From assembly GCA_001730095.1 (NCBI GenBank), contig MDLF01000078.1, positions 1 to 53,028 on the forward strand: DNA of 53,028 nt. The letters run 5' to 3'. Below the pieces are notes generated by a model that was not told the DNA's origin, did not search any database, and worked only from the letters and a program-made list of their open reading frames with translations. The stretch is from Rhodobacteraceae bacterium (ex Bugula neritina AB1) (GTDB lineage: Bacteria > Pseudomonadota > Alphaproteobacteria > Rhodobacterales > Rhodobacteraceae). This document shows, in pieces, positions 36,095 to 42,965 of the stretch (its first letter is position 1; each line of letters opens with the position of its first letter). The position numbers and the translations under genes are program-made.

Positions 36095-36519
36095 CAGGCA
36101 GGCCGCTCCGCTGCCGCCTGGTTGAATACGTAGCGCCGGTCCAATTGATATTTGATGGCATAGCCTGCTGCCAGCCCAAGCACCGCGCCCGTCTCGCGCA
36201 TCGCATCAGTACCCCAGGCCAGCCAGAATGCGGTCTCGCTGCCCCAGAAGATCGCGGTCGTGATCAGGCCCATAGCGGTATACAGGGTGAATTTCCGCCC
36301 ATGTGCCGCCAGCCCCCGCGATGTGTCGGCAAAGATCCAGCGCTTGTCGAGGATGTATTTCAGCGCCAGCCCGGCAGCCGTGCCACAGAGCACCGCCGCA
36401 GCAAAGCCTGCCCCGGTGCTGCCCGCCACAACAAGCACCAGCCGCTGCACCGCCAGATTGGAAAATGTCGCCAGCACCGCAAAGACGGTATAGCGCAAGA
36501 CAAGCGCCGTGCGTGTCAC
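36094..36519 (-). CDS. GtrA-family membrane protein (polyprenyl-P-sugar flippase candidate)
   Basis: 141 residues, four predicted helices. GtrA marks are RYTVFAVLATFSNLAVQRL, then LKYILDKRWIFAD and IKYQLDRRYVF. In GtrA-type proteins such repeats flank helices and the role is movement of a polyprenyl-phosphate sugar to the periplasm. In mycobacteria a GtrA-like gene (Rv3789) lies next to dprE1/dprE2, exactly as here. The GTG start overlaps the TGA of the UbiA fusion gene. Confidence 0.85.
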   Translation of the reverse strand: MTRTALVLRYTVFAVLATFSNLAVQRLVLVVAGSTGAGFAAAVLCGTAAGLALKYILDKRWIFADTSRGLAAHGRKFTLYTAMGLITTAIFWGSETAFWLAWGTDAMRETGAVLGLAAGYAIKYQLDRRYVFNQAAAERPA

Positions 36520-37979
36520 AGCATCGTCCCTCCCAGGGCAAACAGGAAAATCAGCCCAAGGCAGATAATAGAAATGTAATCCCTGGCTGCAAAGACAACC
36601 GGATCATCATGCATCCAGCCGCGATGGGTGATCATCACCATCCGGCTCAGCCAGAACAGCAGCACCAGGCAGATGCCCCACAGCGCCTCGGGAAAAGCAT
36701 AAAGCTCGCGCACACCGGGAGTATTGAGATACAGCGCCATCACCAGCACCGACATATAGCCGGAGGAAACAGCCATATTGGCCACCAGCGGCTTGTCCGA
36801 TGTCCGGTAGTCGCGCCCGGCCACCTTCTTGCTCTGCGCATCGCCTTCGGCCACCAGTTCGGCCTGCCGCTTCATCGCCGCCAGCGCAAAGAAGAAGAAC
36901 ATCGAAAATGCCAGCAGCCAGACCGACAGCGGGATTCCCGTGGCCACGCCGCCGGCAATGATGCGCAGGGTATAAAGCCCGCCAAGAGTGCAGATGTCCA
37001 CCACAAGACGGCGCTTGAGCAGGAAGGAATAGACCGTGGTGACCCCGTAATAAAAGGCCATCACCGCCGCAAACAGTGGCCCCAGCGCAAAGGCGATGCC
37101 AAACCCCGCCAGCAATAGCCCCGGTGCCAATGCCGTGCCCCAGGAGAGCGGCAGCTGCCCGCTGGCAAAGGGGCGCTGCCGCTTGCGCCGGTGCTGCCGG
37201 TCTGCTGCCAGGTCCAGAAGATCGTTCAACAGATAAACCGAAGAGGCAATCAGGCTGTAGGCGGCAAAGGCCGTCAGCGCCTGCAGCAGGGTCATAAGGT
37301 CGAGCTGATGCGCAGCCATCAGCGGCAGGAAAACCAGGACATTCTTCAGCCATTGATGCGGCCGCATCGCCCGCAGCAGCGGCCGCAGGCGTGGCTCTGC
37401 AGGCGTGAGATGCAGCACCTCTTCTGCCGCGCGCGCAGCCTCTGCCTTAAGCCGCGCAGACAGGCCCACGGTGATGGCTTTGTCCGCGCCGCGCCAGACC
37501 GCCAGATCAGCCCGGGAATCGCCGATATAGGCATAGCCTTCCGCCCCGTAGAGCGCCTCCAGCCGGGCCGCCTTGGTGGCGCCTTTCAGGTTTTCCTTGC
37601 CGTCCGATCCATGGGCCTCATCAAACAGCCCCAGATGGTCTGCAATGCGCGCAACAATCCTTTGATCCGACGCCGAGACCAGAGCCGTGCGGCCGCCTTG
37701 CTGCCGCCAGGTCTGCACATAGGCAATCACATCCGCATTGTAGGGCAACAGTGCCACATCCACCGGTCCGGCCTGTTCCAGAAACCGTTTCAGCTGCGCC
37801 CGGCCCTGGATCAGCCTGCCCAGCATCGGCAGCGCATTGGCCCAGCGTTTGGACAGCGCCGACCAGGCGGTCTCATACAGCATATCTGTCCGTATCAGGC
37901 TGCCATCAAGGTCCACGACAAGCACCGCACCGGCAGTATCCGCCTGCGGAACAGTTCCAAACATTCCTGAATCATCCAT
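36516..37979 (-). CDS. HAD phosphatase - UbiA prenyltransferase fusion (polyprenyl-P phosphoribosyltransferase candidate)
   Basis: 487 residues from ATG 37979 (GCGGGA 5 nt upstream); ATG 38012 would add 11 dubious residues. The N-terminal HAD domain has VVDLDGSLIRTDM (D23, D25), LVSASDQ and YIGDSRADLAVW. The UbiA part from ~195 has LRAMRPHQWLKNVLVF, NDLLDLAADRQHRRKRQRP (first Asp-rich motif) and VVDICTLGGLYTLRIIAGG (second motif), with about nine helices. The UbiA features match the family of decaprenylphosphoryl-5-phosphoribose synthase (Rv3806c): PRPP plus polyprenyl-P gives polyprenyl-P-ribose-5-P. The HAD domain could then remove the 5-phosphate, a step done by a separate protein in mycobacteria. 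It is the first gene of the operon with GtrA, DprE1 and DprE2. Confidence 0.85.
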   Translation of the reverse strand: MDDSGMFGTVPQADTAGAVLVVDLDGSLIRTDMLYETAWSALSKRWANALPMLGRLIQGRAQLKRFLEQAGPVDVALLPYNADVIAYVQTWRQQGGRTALVSASDQRIVARIADHLGLFDEAHGSDGKENLKGATKAARLEALYGAEGYAYIGDSRADLAVWRGADKAITVGLSARLKAEAARAAEEVLHLTPAEPRLRPLLRAMRPHQWLKNVLVFLPLMAAHQLDLMTLLQALTAFAAYSLIASSVYLLNDLLDLAADRQHRRKRQRPFASGQLPLSWGTALAPGLLLAGFGIAFALGPLFAAVMAFYYGVTTVYSFLLKRRLVVDICTLGGLYTLRIIAGGVATGIPLSVWLLAFSMFFFFALAAMKRQAELVAEGDAQSKKVAGRDYRTSDKPLVANMAVSSGYMSVLVMALYLNTPGVRELYAFPEALWGICLVLLFWLSRMVMITHRGWMHDDPVVFAARDYISIICLGLIFLFALGGTML

Positions 37980-38382
37980 ATCAATCCCGCAGCAAATTTG
38001 GGGGGTACACATAAAACTGTCCGGTGCCCAATTCAGCTCCCAAGGGGCGGATCAGGCATACGATTAAGAAATCTAGGGCAAATGTCCGGGTTGTCTCAGG
38101 AAATTGCACGACACGGCACGCCAGCCGCCCGATCCGGGCCCTGCGCTTGACGCAAGAACAATGAGTATGGTTACCTGCAGTGCAACGAGGGGGCTGGCAG
38201 CATGAGAACGCCGCAGCGGAACCTGCGCAGCGCTTTTGGGTGCCGGAAGGCGGACCGGTTTGGAGTGCTGCTTCTTTTTCGGAATGAGTTTGCCGCGGAG
38301 AGGGGCACATCGCCATGCTTTGCAGGGCAGCCGCCTCATCCGCTCAAAGGTGTGTTGATGTCAGTTTCAAATAAGTTTTGCC
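37980..38382. other. Divergent intergenic region, 403 bp
   Basis: It separates the start of the polyprenyl-pentose operon (minus) from the GT2 pair (plus), so promoters for both should be here. The 38020-38100 part is richer in A/T. TTGACG at 38149 is a possible -35 hexamer for the plus strand, but I could not find a well-spaced -10. A 69-codon frame from 38202 overlaps the GT2 start and has no coding character. Confidence 0.4.
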
Positions 38383-39312
38383 ATGCAGCCTGCCCCTGCG
38401 CCTCGCAATAAGGTCGCCATCGCGGTTTGCACCTATGCGCGCCAGGCGGATCTGGAAAAGCTGCTGCTGTCGCTTCAGGACTTGCAGGTCCATGCATGCA
38501 TCGAGCTGCGGCTGATCGTCGTCGACAATGATTCCGGCAGAAGCGCTGAACCGCTGGTGACAGCCTTTCAGTCCCGGCTGCCCTGGACGGTTGACTATGT
38601 CCATGAGCCGCAAGCCGGCATCCCCTTTGCCCGCAACCGCGCGCTCCGCGCCGCAAGCGGCGATGATTACCTGGCCTTTGTGGATGACGATGAAACCGTC
38701 GACCCTCTGTGGCTGAACGCGCTGATGGACGCCGCCCGCAAGACCGGCGCCGCCTTTGTTCAGGGGCCGCTGACAATGACCGTCGAGGACGCGCGCGACC
38801 GCTGGTGGCTGCAAAGCGGGTTCTTCCGCCAGAAGCGCTTTTCGGATCTCAGCCCGCGGCAGGAGAGTTGGACCAACAATGTGCTGATCGATCTCGCTTT
38901 TGTGGCCAAGCACAACTGCTGCTTCGATGCCGCGCTGCAGTTCGACGGCGGCTCGGACACACTGTTTTTCCAGGATATTGTGGCTGCCGGGGGGGAAGGC
39001 CGGTTTGCCGCCCATGCGATGGTCTATGAGATCCAGAAGAAAAGCCGTCTTACCTGGAAATGGGCCACATTGCGCCAGTACCGCTATGGCATCACCCGGG
39101 CCAATACGGTGCTGCTGCGCAAGCCGCGCGGCTATGCCGGGCTGTACTGCGGCCTGCGCGGTACAGCCATGGTCGGCCTGGGGGTGGTCGCCCTGTCGCG
39201 CGGGCTGGTCCGGGGCCGGGCCGGGCTGGCGGATGGCATCGCCCTGATCGCCCGCGGCGCCGGGGTCATCTCCGGCTTTTTCGGAGCCCGGCGGCGAGAG
39301 TATGCGCGGTGA
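38383..39312 (+). CDS. Family 2 glycosyltransferase with C-terminal hydrophobic segment
   Basis: 309 residues. It has VAIAVCTYARQADLEKLL, LIVVDNDSG, FVDDDETVDPLWL (DxD-type site), RDRWWLQSGFFRQKRF, TNNVLIDLAF, GGSDTLFFQDI and a hydrophobic tail of one or two segments. It is a clear paralogue of the 24103-25008 gene along the whole length. It is an EPS glycosyltransferase at the cytoplasmic face; the sugar is unknown. Its TGA is overlapped by the next gene's GTG (GTGA). Confidence 0.82.
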   Translation: MQPAPAPRNKVAIAVCTYARQADLEKLLLSLQDLQVHACIELRLIVVDNDSGRSAEPLVTAFQSRLPWTVDYVHEPQAGIPFARNRALRAASGDDYLAFVDDDETVDPLWLNALMDAARKTGAAFVQGPLTMTVEDARDRWWLQSGFFRQKRFSDLSPRQESWTNNVLIDLAFVAKHNCCFDAALQFDGGSDTLFFQDIVAAGGEGRFAAHAMVYEIQKKSRLTWKWATLRQYRYGITRANTVLLRKPRGYAGLYCGLRGTAMVGLGVVALSRGLVRGRAGLADGIALIARGAGVISGFFGARRREYAR

Positions 39313-40214
39313 GCTGCAGAATTGACATCTGTGTCTGCACCTTCCGCCGCCCGATGCTGGCCGAGACGCTGGAGTCGCTGCGCCAGGTCGAACCGCCGCC
39401 GGGCTGCAGCCTGTATCTCCTGGTGGTCGACAATGACGACACGCCATCGGCCCGCGCCCTTGCGGAACAGGCCTGCCTGCCCTTCCCTGTCACATATATC
39501 CATGCGCCTGCTCGCAATATCTCGATTGCCCGCAACGCCGGGCTGGAGGCCGCGCAGGGTACATTCCTGGCCTTCCTGGACGATGACGAAAAGGCCGGGG
39601 CGGACTGGCTGCTGCAGCTGCATGGCGAAGCCGTCCGAAGCGGCGCAGATGCGGTGTTCGGTCCCGCAGTCTCAGTCTATCCCGAGGGCACCGAAGCCTG
39701 GATGATCGATGGCGATTACCACTCCACAAAGCCGCCACCCGGCCCGGCTGAGCTCACAACCGGATGCACCGCCAATGTTTTGATCCGGCGCACCGCCACC
39801 AGCGTCGCCGGGCTGCGTTTCGACCCGGCCTTGGGACGCTGCGGCGGTGAAGACACGGTCTTTTTCCGTCAGGTGTTCGTCAGAGGCGGGAAGCTGCGGT
39901 TTGCCCCGCAGGCGGTCGTCTATGAAGACGTGGCCCCCCAGCGCCTGTCTCTGGGCTGGCTGCTGCAGCGTCGGCTGCGGGCCGGCCAAAGCCATGCGCA
40001 TGCGCGCATCCTGACGTCCCCGGTTCCGGTCAGAACACGTCTCAGCCTGCTGTTTGCCGCCCTGGCCAAAGGCTGTTTCTGCGCGGCCATGAGCGGCCTG
40101 TCCGTCGGCAGCAGGGCCAGGCGCAACTTCTGGCTGATCCGGGGCGCCCTGCATCTGGGCGCCGCCAGCAAGTGCTTCGGCATGCGTGAACAGACCCTCT
40201 ACGGCACCTCGTAG
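39309..40214 (+). CDS. Family 2 glycosyltransferase
   Basis: 301 residues from GTG 39309, chosen because it overlaps the previous stop (GTGA) and gives the family N-terminus RIDICVCTFRRPMLAETL; a longer in-frame upstream reading lies inside the previous gene. Other marks are LVVDNDDTPSARALAEQ, FLDDDEKAGADWLLQL, TGCTANVLIRR and GGEDTVFFRQVF, plus a moderately hydrophobic C-terminus. It is related to, but more distant from, the two GT2 genes at 24103 and 38383. It is the second gene of a coupled pair. Confidence 0.8.
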   Translation: MSCRIDICVCTFRRPMLAETLESLRQVEPPPGCSLYLLVVDNDDTPSARALAEQACLPFPVTYIHAPARNISIARNAGLEAAQGTFLAFLDDDEKAGADWLLQLHGEAVRSGADAVFGPAVSVYPEGTEAWMIDGDYHSTKPPPGPAELTTGCTANVLIRRTATSVAGLRFDPALGRCGGEDTVFFRQVFVRGGKLRFAPQAVVYEDVAPQRLSLGWLLQRRLRAGQSHAHARILTSPVPVRTRLSLLFAALAKGCFCAAMSGLSVGSRARRNFWLIRGALHLGAASKCFGMREQTLYGTS

Positions 40215-40570
40215 CCGCTTGCGGTCTGCGCCGCCCTTCCAGGCTGTCTGGACCAGCCTACCTGAACTGGCCTACCTGAACCGACCTGCCGCAAGCAAGA
40301 TCCTGCTGATATGGGTCACCGCCGCGCAAGCGGATTGCACCGGAGCCGGGAATCATATTCGAAAGCCGATCAAGAGGCCGCGCAAAGATATCCCAAACAG
40401 GCAGCACACCGCCATATTGCGGCTGATCCTGGAAGATAGCGTGTCTTCAGCAACAAGATACACAATATCTTGCGGTACCGATGGTGGTCACATATGATTT
40501 GATCATGGCGGTAAATATCGCAATAATTGATTGCAGGGGAATCTCTGCAACTCTGAATGGAGACCACTGT
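40215..40570. other. Intergenic region, 356 bp, with tandem repeat and dyads
   Basis: It begins with a small CCGCTTGCGG palindrome (40215-40224), partly complementary to CCGCAAGC at 40289-40296, which might form a long-range terminator for the GT2 pair. A 14-bp unit GCCTACCTGAAC[TC]G is repeated in tandem at 40256-40283. The last 120 bp are A/T-rich and dense in inverted repeats, listed separately. No gene was found. Confidence 0.5.
40454..40550. promoter_or_regulatory. Cluster of four short dyads upstream of small membrane protein
   Basis: Four inverted repeats lie within 97 bp: CAAGATA-5-TATCTTG (40454-40472), ATGAT-3-ATCAT (40494-40506), GCAAT-5-ATTGC (40520-40534) and TTGCAG-8-CTGCAA (40531-40550). 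The 7-5-7 dyad is the best operator candidate. Together they suggest a regulated promoter for the gene at 40571. Which regulator binds is unknown. Confidence 0.45.
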
Positions 40571-40762
40571 ATGAGACATCTGCCGGTAAGCGCACCCAGC
40601 TTTGCTGTTGCCTCGGGTGTTGTCCTGATGCTGTTCGGCGCCCCTTGGTGGCTGGCCGCCGCGGCTCTGCTGCTGGGCGCCCCGTTTTTTGTTGCTGTCT
40701 GCTATGTGATCTGCACCGCCGTGCTGCCCTGCGACCCGGCCCTGCGCAAGCAGCGCCGTTAA
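40571..40762 (+). CDS. Small two-helix membrane protein, 63 aa, unknown function
   Basis: The ATG at 40571 has GGAGA 7 nt upstream, a good ribosome-binding site, which argues that the short frame is real. The product has two hydrophobic segments (SFAVASGVVLMLFG and WLAAAALLLGAPFFVAVCYV) and a basic tail LRKQRR. I recognise no family. It lies between the GT2 pair and the ExoY-like gene, downstream of a dyad-rich promoter region, so a small regulator or accessory of the EPS machinery, in the manner of ExoX-type small membrane proteins, is conceivable but not shown. Confidence 0.6.
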   Translation: MRHLPVSAPSFAVASGVVLMLFGAPWWLAAAALLLGAPFFVAVCYVICTAVLPCDPALRKQRR

Positions 40763-40830
40763 CGCTGGCTCCCCCGGTCGCCTTGTACCAGCCCCGCCTG
40801 CACCCAGCCGGGTGACCTCCTGTTCCGCTT

Positions 40831-41538
40831 TCAGCAGCCGGTGCGCCTGATGACCACCAGCCAGGTTTTGAACAGGATCATCAGATCCAGTGGAAAGCTC
40901 ATGTTGCGCAGATAACGGTGATCCATGGACACTCGGTCTTCGTAAGACACGCTGTTGCGCCCCGACACCTGCCAGATGCCGGTGATCCCCGGTTTCTGCG
41001 CCAGGTAGGATCCCGACCGGCCGCCGTATTTCCCCAGCTCTTCGCCGGTCACCGGGCGTGGCCCGACAAAGCTCATGTCCCCGCACAGCACGTTCCAGAT
41101 CTGCGGCAGCTCATCCAGGCTTGATTTGCGCAGGAAATCCCCGAACCGCGTAATCCGCGGATCATGAGCCAGTTTGCGGCTGGCCTCCCATTCCCTTGCC
41201 GCATCCGGATTGCCGCCCAAATAAGATTGCAACTTCTCTTCGGCATCCGGCACCATGGTGCGGATCTTCCAGCATTTGAAGCTGCAGCCGCCCCGGCCGA
41301 CCCTTGCGTGCCCAAAAAAACCAGTCCCGCCGCCGCACCTGGTGATCAGCCATAGAATGGCAATCAGCGGCGCAATCAGCGGCAGCAGCGCTGCGGCCAG
41401 AAACAGATCGAATACACGTTTTCCTACTCTGCGGTACAGCCCCTCCCAGACCATCCGCTCGGCTGTCTCTATCCCCTTGCGGCCCCCCGAAATCTCAAAA
41501 TTTTTCAGTTGGCCCTGATACTCAGTAACATTTTTCAT
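40831..41538 (-). CDS. exoY: ExoY-like initiating sugar transferase (phosphoglycosyltransferase)
   Basis: 235 residues from ATG 41538; TTG 41613 would add 25 residues. A membrane segment ([21 protein letters not shown]) is followed by the bacterial sugar transferase domain: [46 protein letters not shown] and [14 protein letters not shown]. ExoY transfers galactose-1-phosphate from UDP-galactose to undecaprenyl phosphate, the first step of succinoglycan assembly. The upstream region has an A/T-rich stretch and a GTAAA-TT-TTTAC palindrome at 41643-41654. A second, different initiating transferase is at 47666. Confidence 0.85.
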   Translation of the reverse strand: MKNVTEYQGQLKNFEISGGRKGIETAERMVWEGLYRRVGKRVFDLFLAAALLPLIAPLIAILWLITRCGGGTGFFGHARVGRGGCSFKCWKIRTMVPDAEEKLQSYLGGNPDAAREWEASRKLAHDPRITRFGDFLRKSSLDELPQIWNVLCGDMSFVGPRPVTGEELGKYGGRSGSYLAQKPGITGIWQVSGRNSVSYEDRVSMDHRYLRNMSFPLDLMILFKTWLVVIRRTGC

Positions 41539-41793
41539 ACCCACTACCCAAAACAACACATCAGGACAACTTGGGACGACATAGAACTGCTTACTGAAAT
41601 TCCCCCCTGACAAGCGTTATTTTTAGCGTGTTTCTTCAGAAAGTAAATTTTTACCTAAACTTTCCAGCAAATGCCCATTGGGAAAGATGTTGCAATCCCG
41701 CCGAAAATCCCGGCGCCAGCGAGGCTTCCAGCATTCGCAATATTGCCTGGAGGCGCCGCAGGGTCTCGTGCCGCAGCCGCGGGCACGCATAAA
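41539..41793. other. Upstream region of the ExoY-like gene
   Basis: 255 bp between the chosen ExoY start and the YjbE terminator. 41615-41665 is strongly A/T-rich and contains the palindrome GTAAATTTTTAC (41643-41654). It is the probable promoter and operator zone of the ExoY-like gene. Confidence 0.4.
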
Positions 41794-41819
41794 AAAACGG
41801 GCCCCAAAGGACCCGTTTT
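41794..41819 (-). terminator. Intrinsic terminator of the YjbE-like gene
   Basis: On the minus strand AAAACGGGTCC, loop, GGGCCCGTTTT forms a stem with one internal mismatch and runs on into seven T. It lies ~35 nt after the YjbE stop, as expected for a factor-independent terminator. Confidence 0.75.
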
Positions 41820-41854
41820 CTGCAATCACGTCAGCGCCAGCAGCGCCGTCAAAA

Positions 41855-42073
41855 TCACTTGGTAGTGGTGGTGGTGGTGGTGCCGCTGGAATCTCCGTCA
41901 TCGGCAATCACAGCAACAAATACGAGGCCTGCGGCGATACCCGCTGCGGTGCCTGCGGTCAGGCCGGTGCCTGCAATGCCAGCTTTGGAGGTGGCGGCAG
42001 GTGCTGTCGCGGTCTGGGCGGATGCGGTGGAGGCCAGGGCGGTCAGGGCCAGGGCAGTCAGGATCTGTTTCAT
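41855..42073 (-). CDS. yjbE: YjbE/GfcA-like small exported threonine-tail protein
   Basis: 72 residues with a signal peptide (MKQILTALALTALASTASA|Q), a Gly/Ala/Thr-rich middle including a second hydrophobic stretch, and an acidic turn DDGDSSG before seven Thr and Lys. E. coli YjbE and GfcA (YmcD) have the same build and a poly-Thr tail, and belong to EPS and group 4 capsule operons. AAGGAG lies 7 nt before the ATG. The poly-Thr tail is coded mostly by ACC repeats. It has its own terminator and a 196-nt leader, so it is probably a highly expressed, separate transcript next to the YjbF/YjbH genes. Confidence 0.78.
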   Translation of the reverse strand: MKQILTALALTALASTASAQTATAPAATSKAGIAGTGLTAGTAAGIAAGLVFVAVIADDGDSSGTTTTTTTK

Positions 42074-42269
42074 CTCAAAACTCCTTTGGAGAACTGTGCA
42101 AGAGGGTATCGGAGCCGACCTTAGGGGAGGCAGGTTTCTATTTCAACGTACGCAATAGCAGCAAAACTGTTGAAATACAGTTTGCGGCGTTAATTTTTCA
42201 GCTCCGTTGCTGCAAAACCGCGGAAAACGGGCCGAAATCCGCCTTAGATCACGGCTCTCCCATTCCAGA

Positions 42270-42965
42270 TCACAGCCGCAGCAGACGAATCCGCATGTAG
42301 CCGATCTCTGGCCCGGCCCATTGTCGCGACTGCCAGACCTGCGCCCGGCCCGGCCGGGAATCGACCCAATAGTCATTGACCACCGTGCCGCCGCCTGCGC
42401 CTTCCAGACTGCAACGTTCCTGCAGATGGCGGGTGGGGTGGGTCACTTCGACGATTTCCACGGCCGCGGCCCCCAGGTCGTGCAGGCTGCAGGCCATTTC
42501 AAGCGTGGTCTGGCCGTTGCCGTCGGCACGCACGGTGTAGCGCCGGGCACCGCCGCGCGCCGGTCCCGCCACCCCGTCTGCGGCCGGCACCTGCGCGGAC
42601 AACAATCCACCGCCCAGGCCCCGGGTGGCAATGACCATGCCTTGGCGCAGGCTAAGCGATACATTGTCCTGAGTGCGCCAGATGGCAATGCTGCCGGGAT
42701 GGCTGTCGCGACGCGCCAGTGACGGGGTCAGAAAGGCGGTGACCTCGCGGTTCTCGATGGTGACCTCGATATGGGCCAGGGTCTGCTCGTCCAAGAGTGC
42801 CCGGGTCAGCTTGGGCGGCGGCGGCGCCTTGCGGCGCCCCCGGAACTGCTCGGCCACCGCCTGTATCACTTCCAGCTCCGCCGGTGTCTTTTCTGGGCCA
42901 CGGGCACAGCCCCCCAGCAGCAGCAGCGCCGCCGCCAAGGCGGGCAGGAAACGGATCATGCTCAT
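42270..42965 (-). CDS. yjbF: YjbF/GfcB-family lipoprotein
   Basis: 231 residues. A lipoprotein signal with lipobox LLGG|C20 is followed by a beta-rich domain with LTPSLARRDS, the typical TRGLGGGLLSA stretch and the C-terminal VWQSRQWAGPEIGYMRIR seen in YjbF proteins. The family is part of yjbEFGH/gfcABCD EPS and capsule export clusters and is thought to act at the outer membrane. Its ATG overlaps the TGA of the YjbH gene (ATGA). YjbG/GfcC is missing here. Confidence 0.82.
   Translation of the reverse strand: MSMIRFLPALAAALLLLGGCARGPEKTPAELEVIQAVAEQFRGRRKAPPPPKLTRALLDEQTLAHIEVTIENREVTAFLTPSLARRDSHPGSIAIWRTQDNVSLSLRQGMVIATRGLGGGLLSAQVPAADGVAGPARGGARRYTVRADGNGQTTLEMACSLHDLGAAAVEIVEVTHPTRHLQERCSLEGAGGGTVVNDYWVDSRPGRAQVWQSRQWAGPEIGYMRIRLLRL

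Noticed and set aside
38202-38411. 69-codon frame before the GT2 pair
   Set aside because: Overlaps the GT2 start and lacks a ribosome-binding site or recognisable features.
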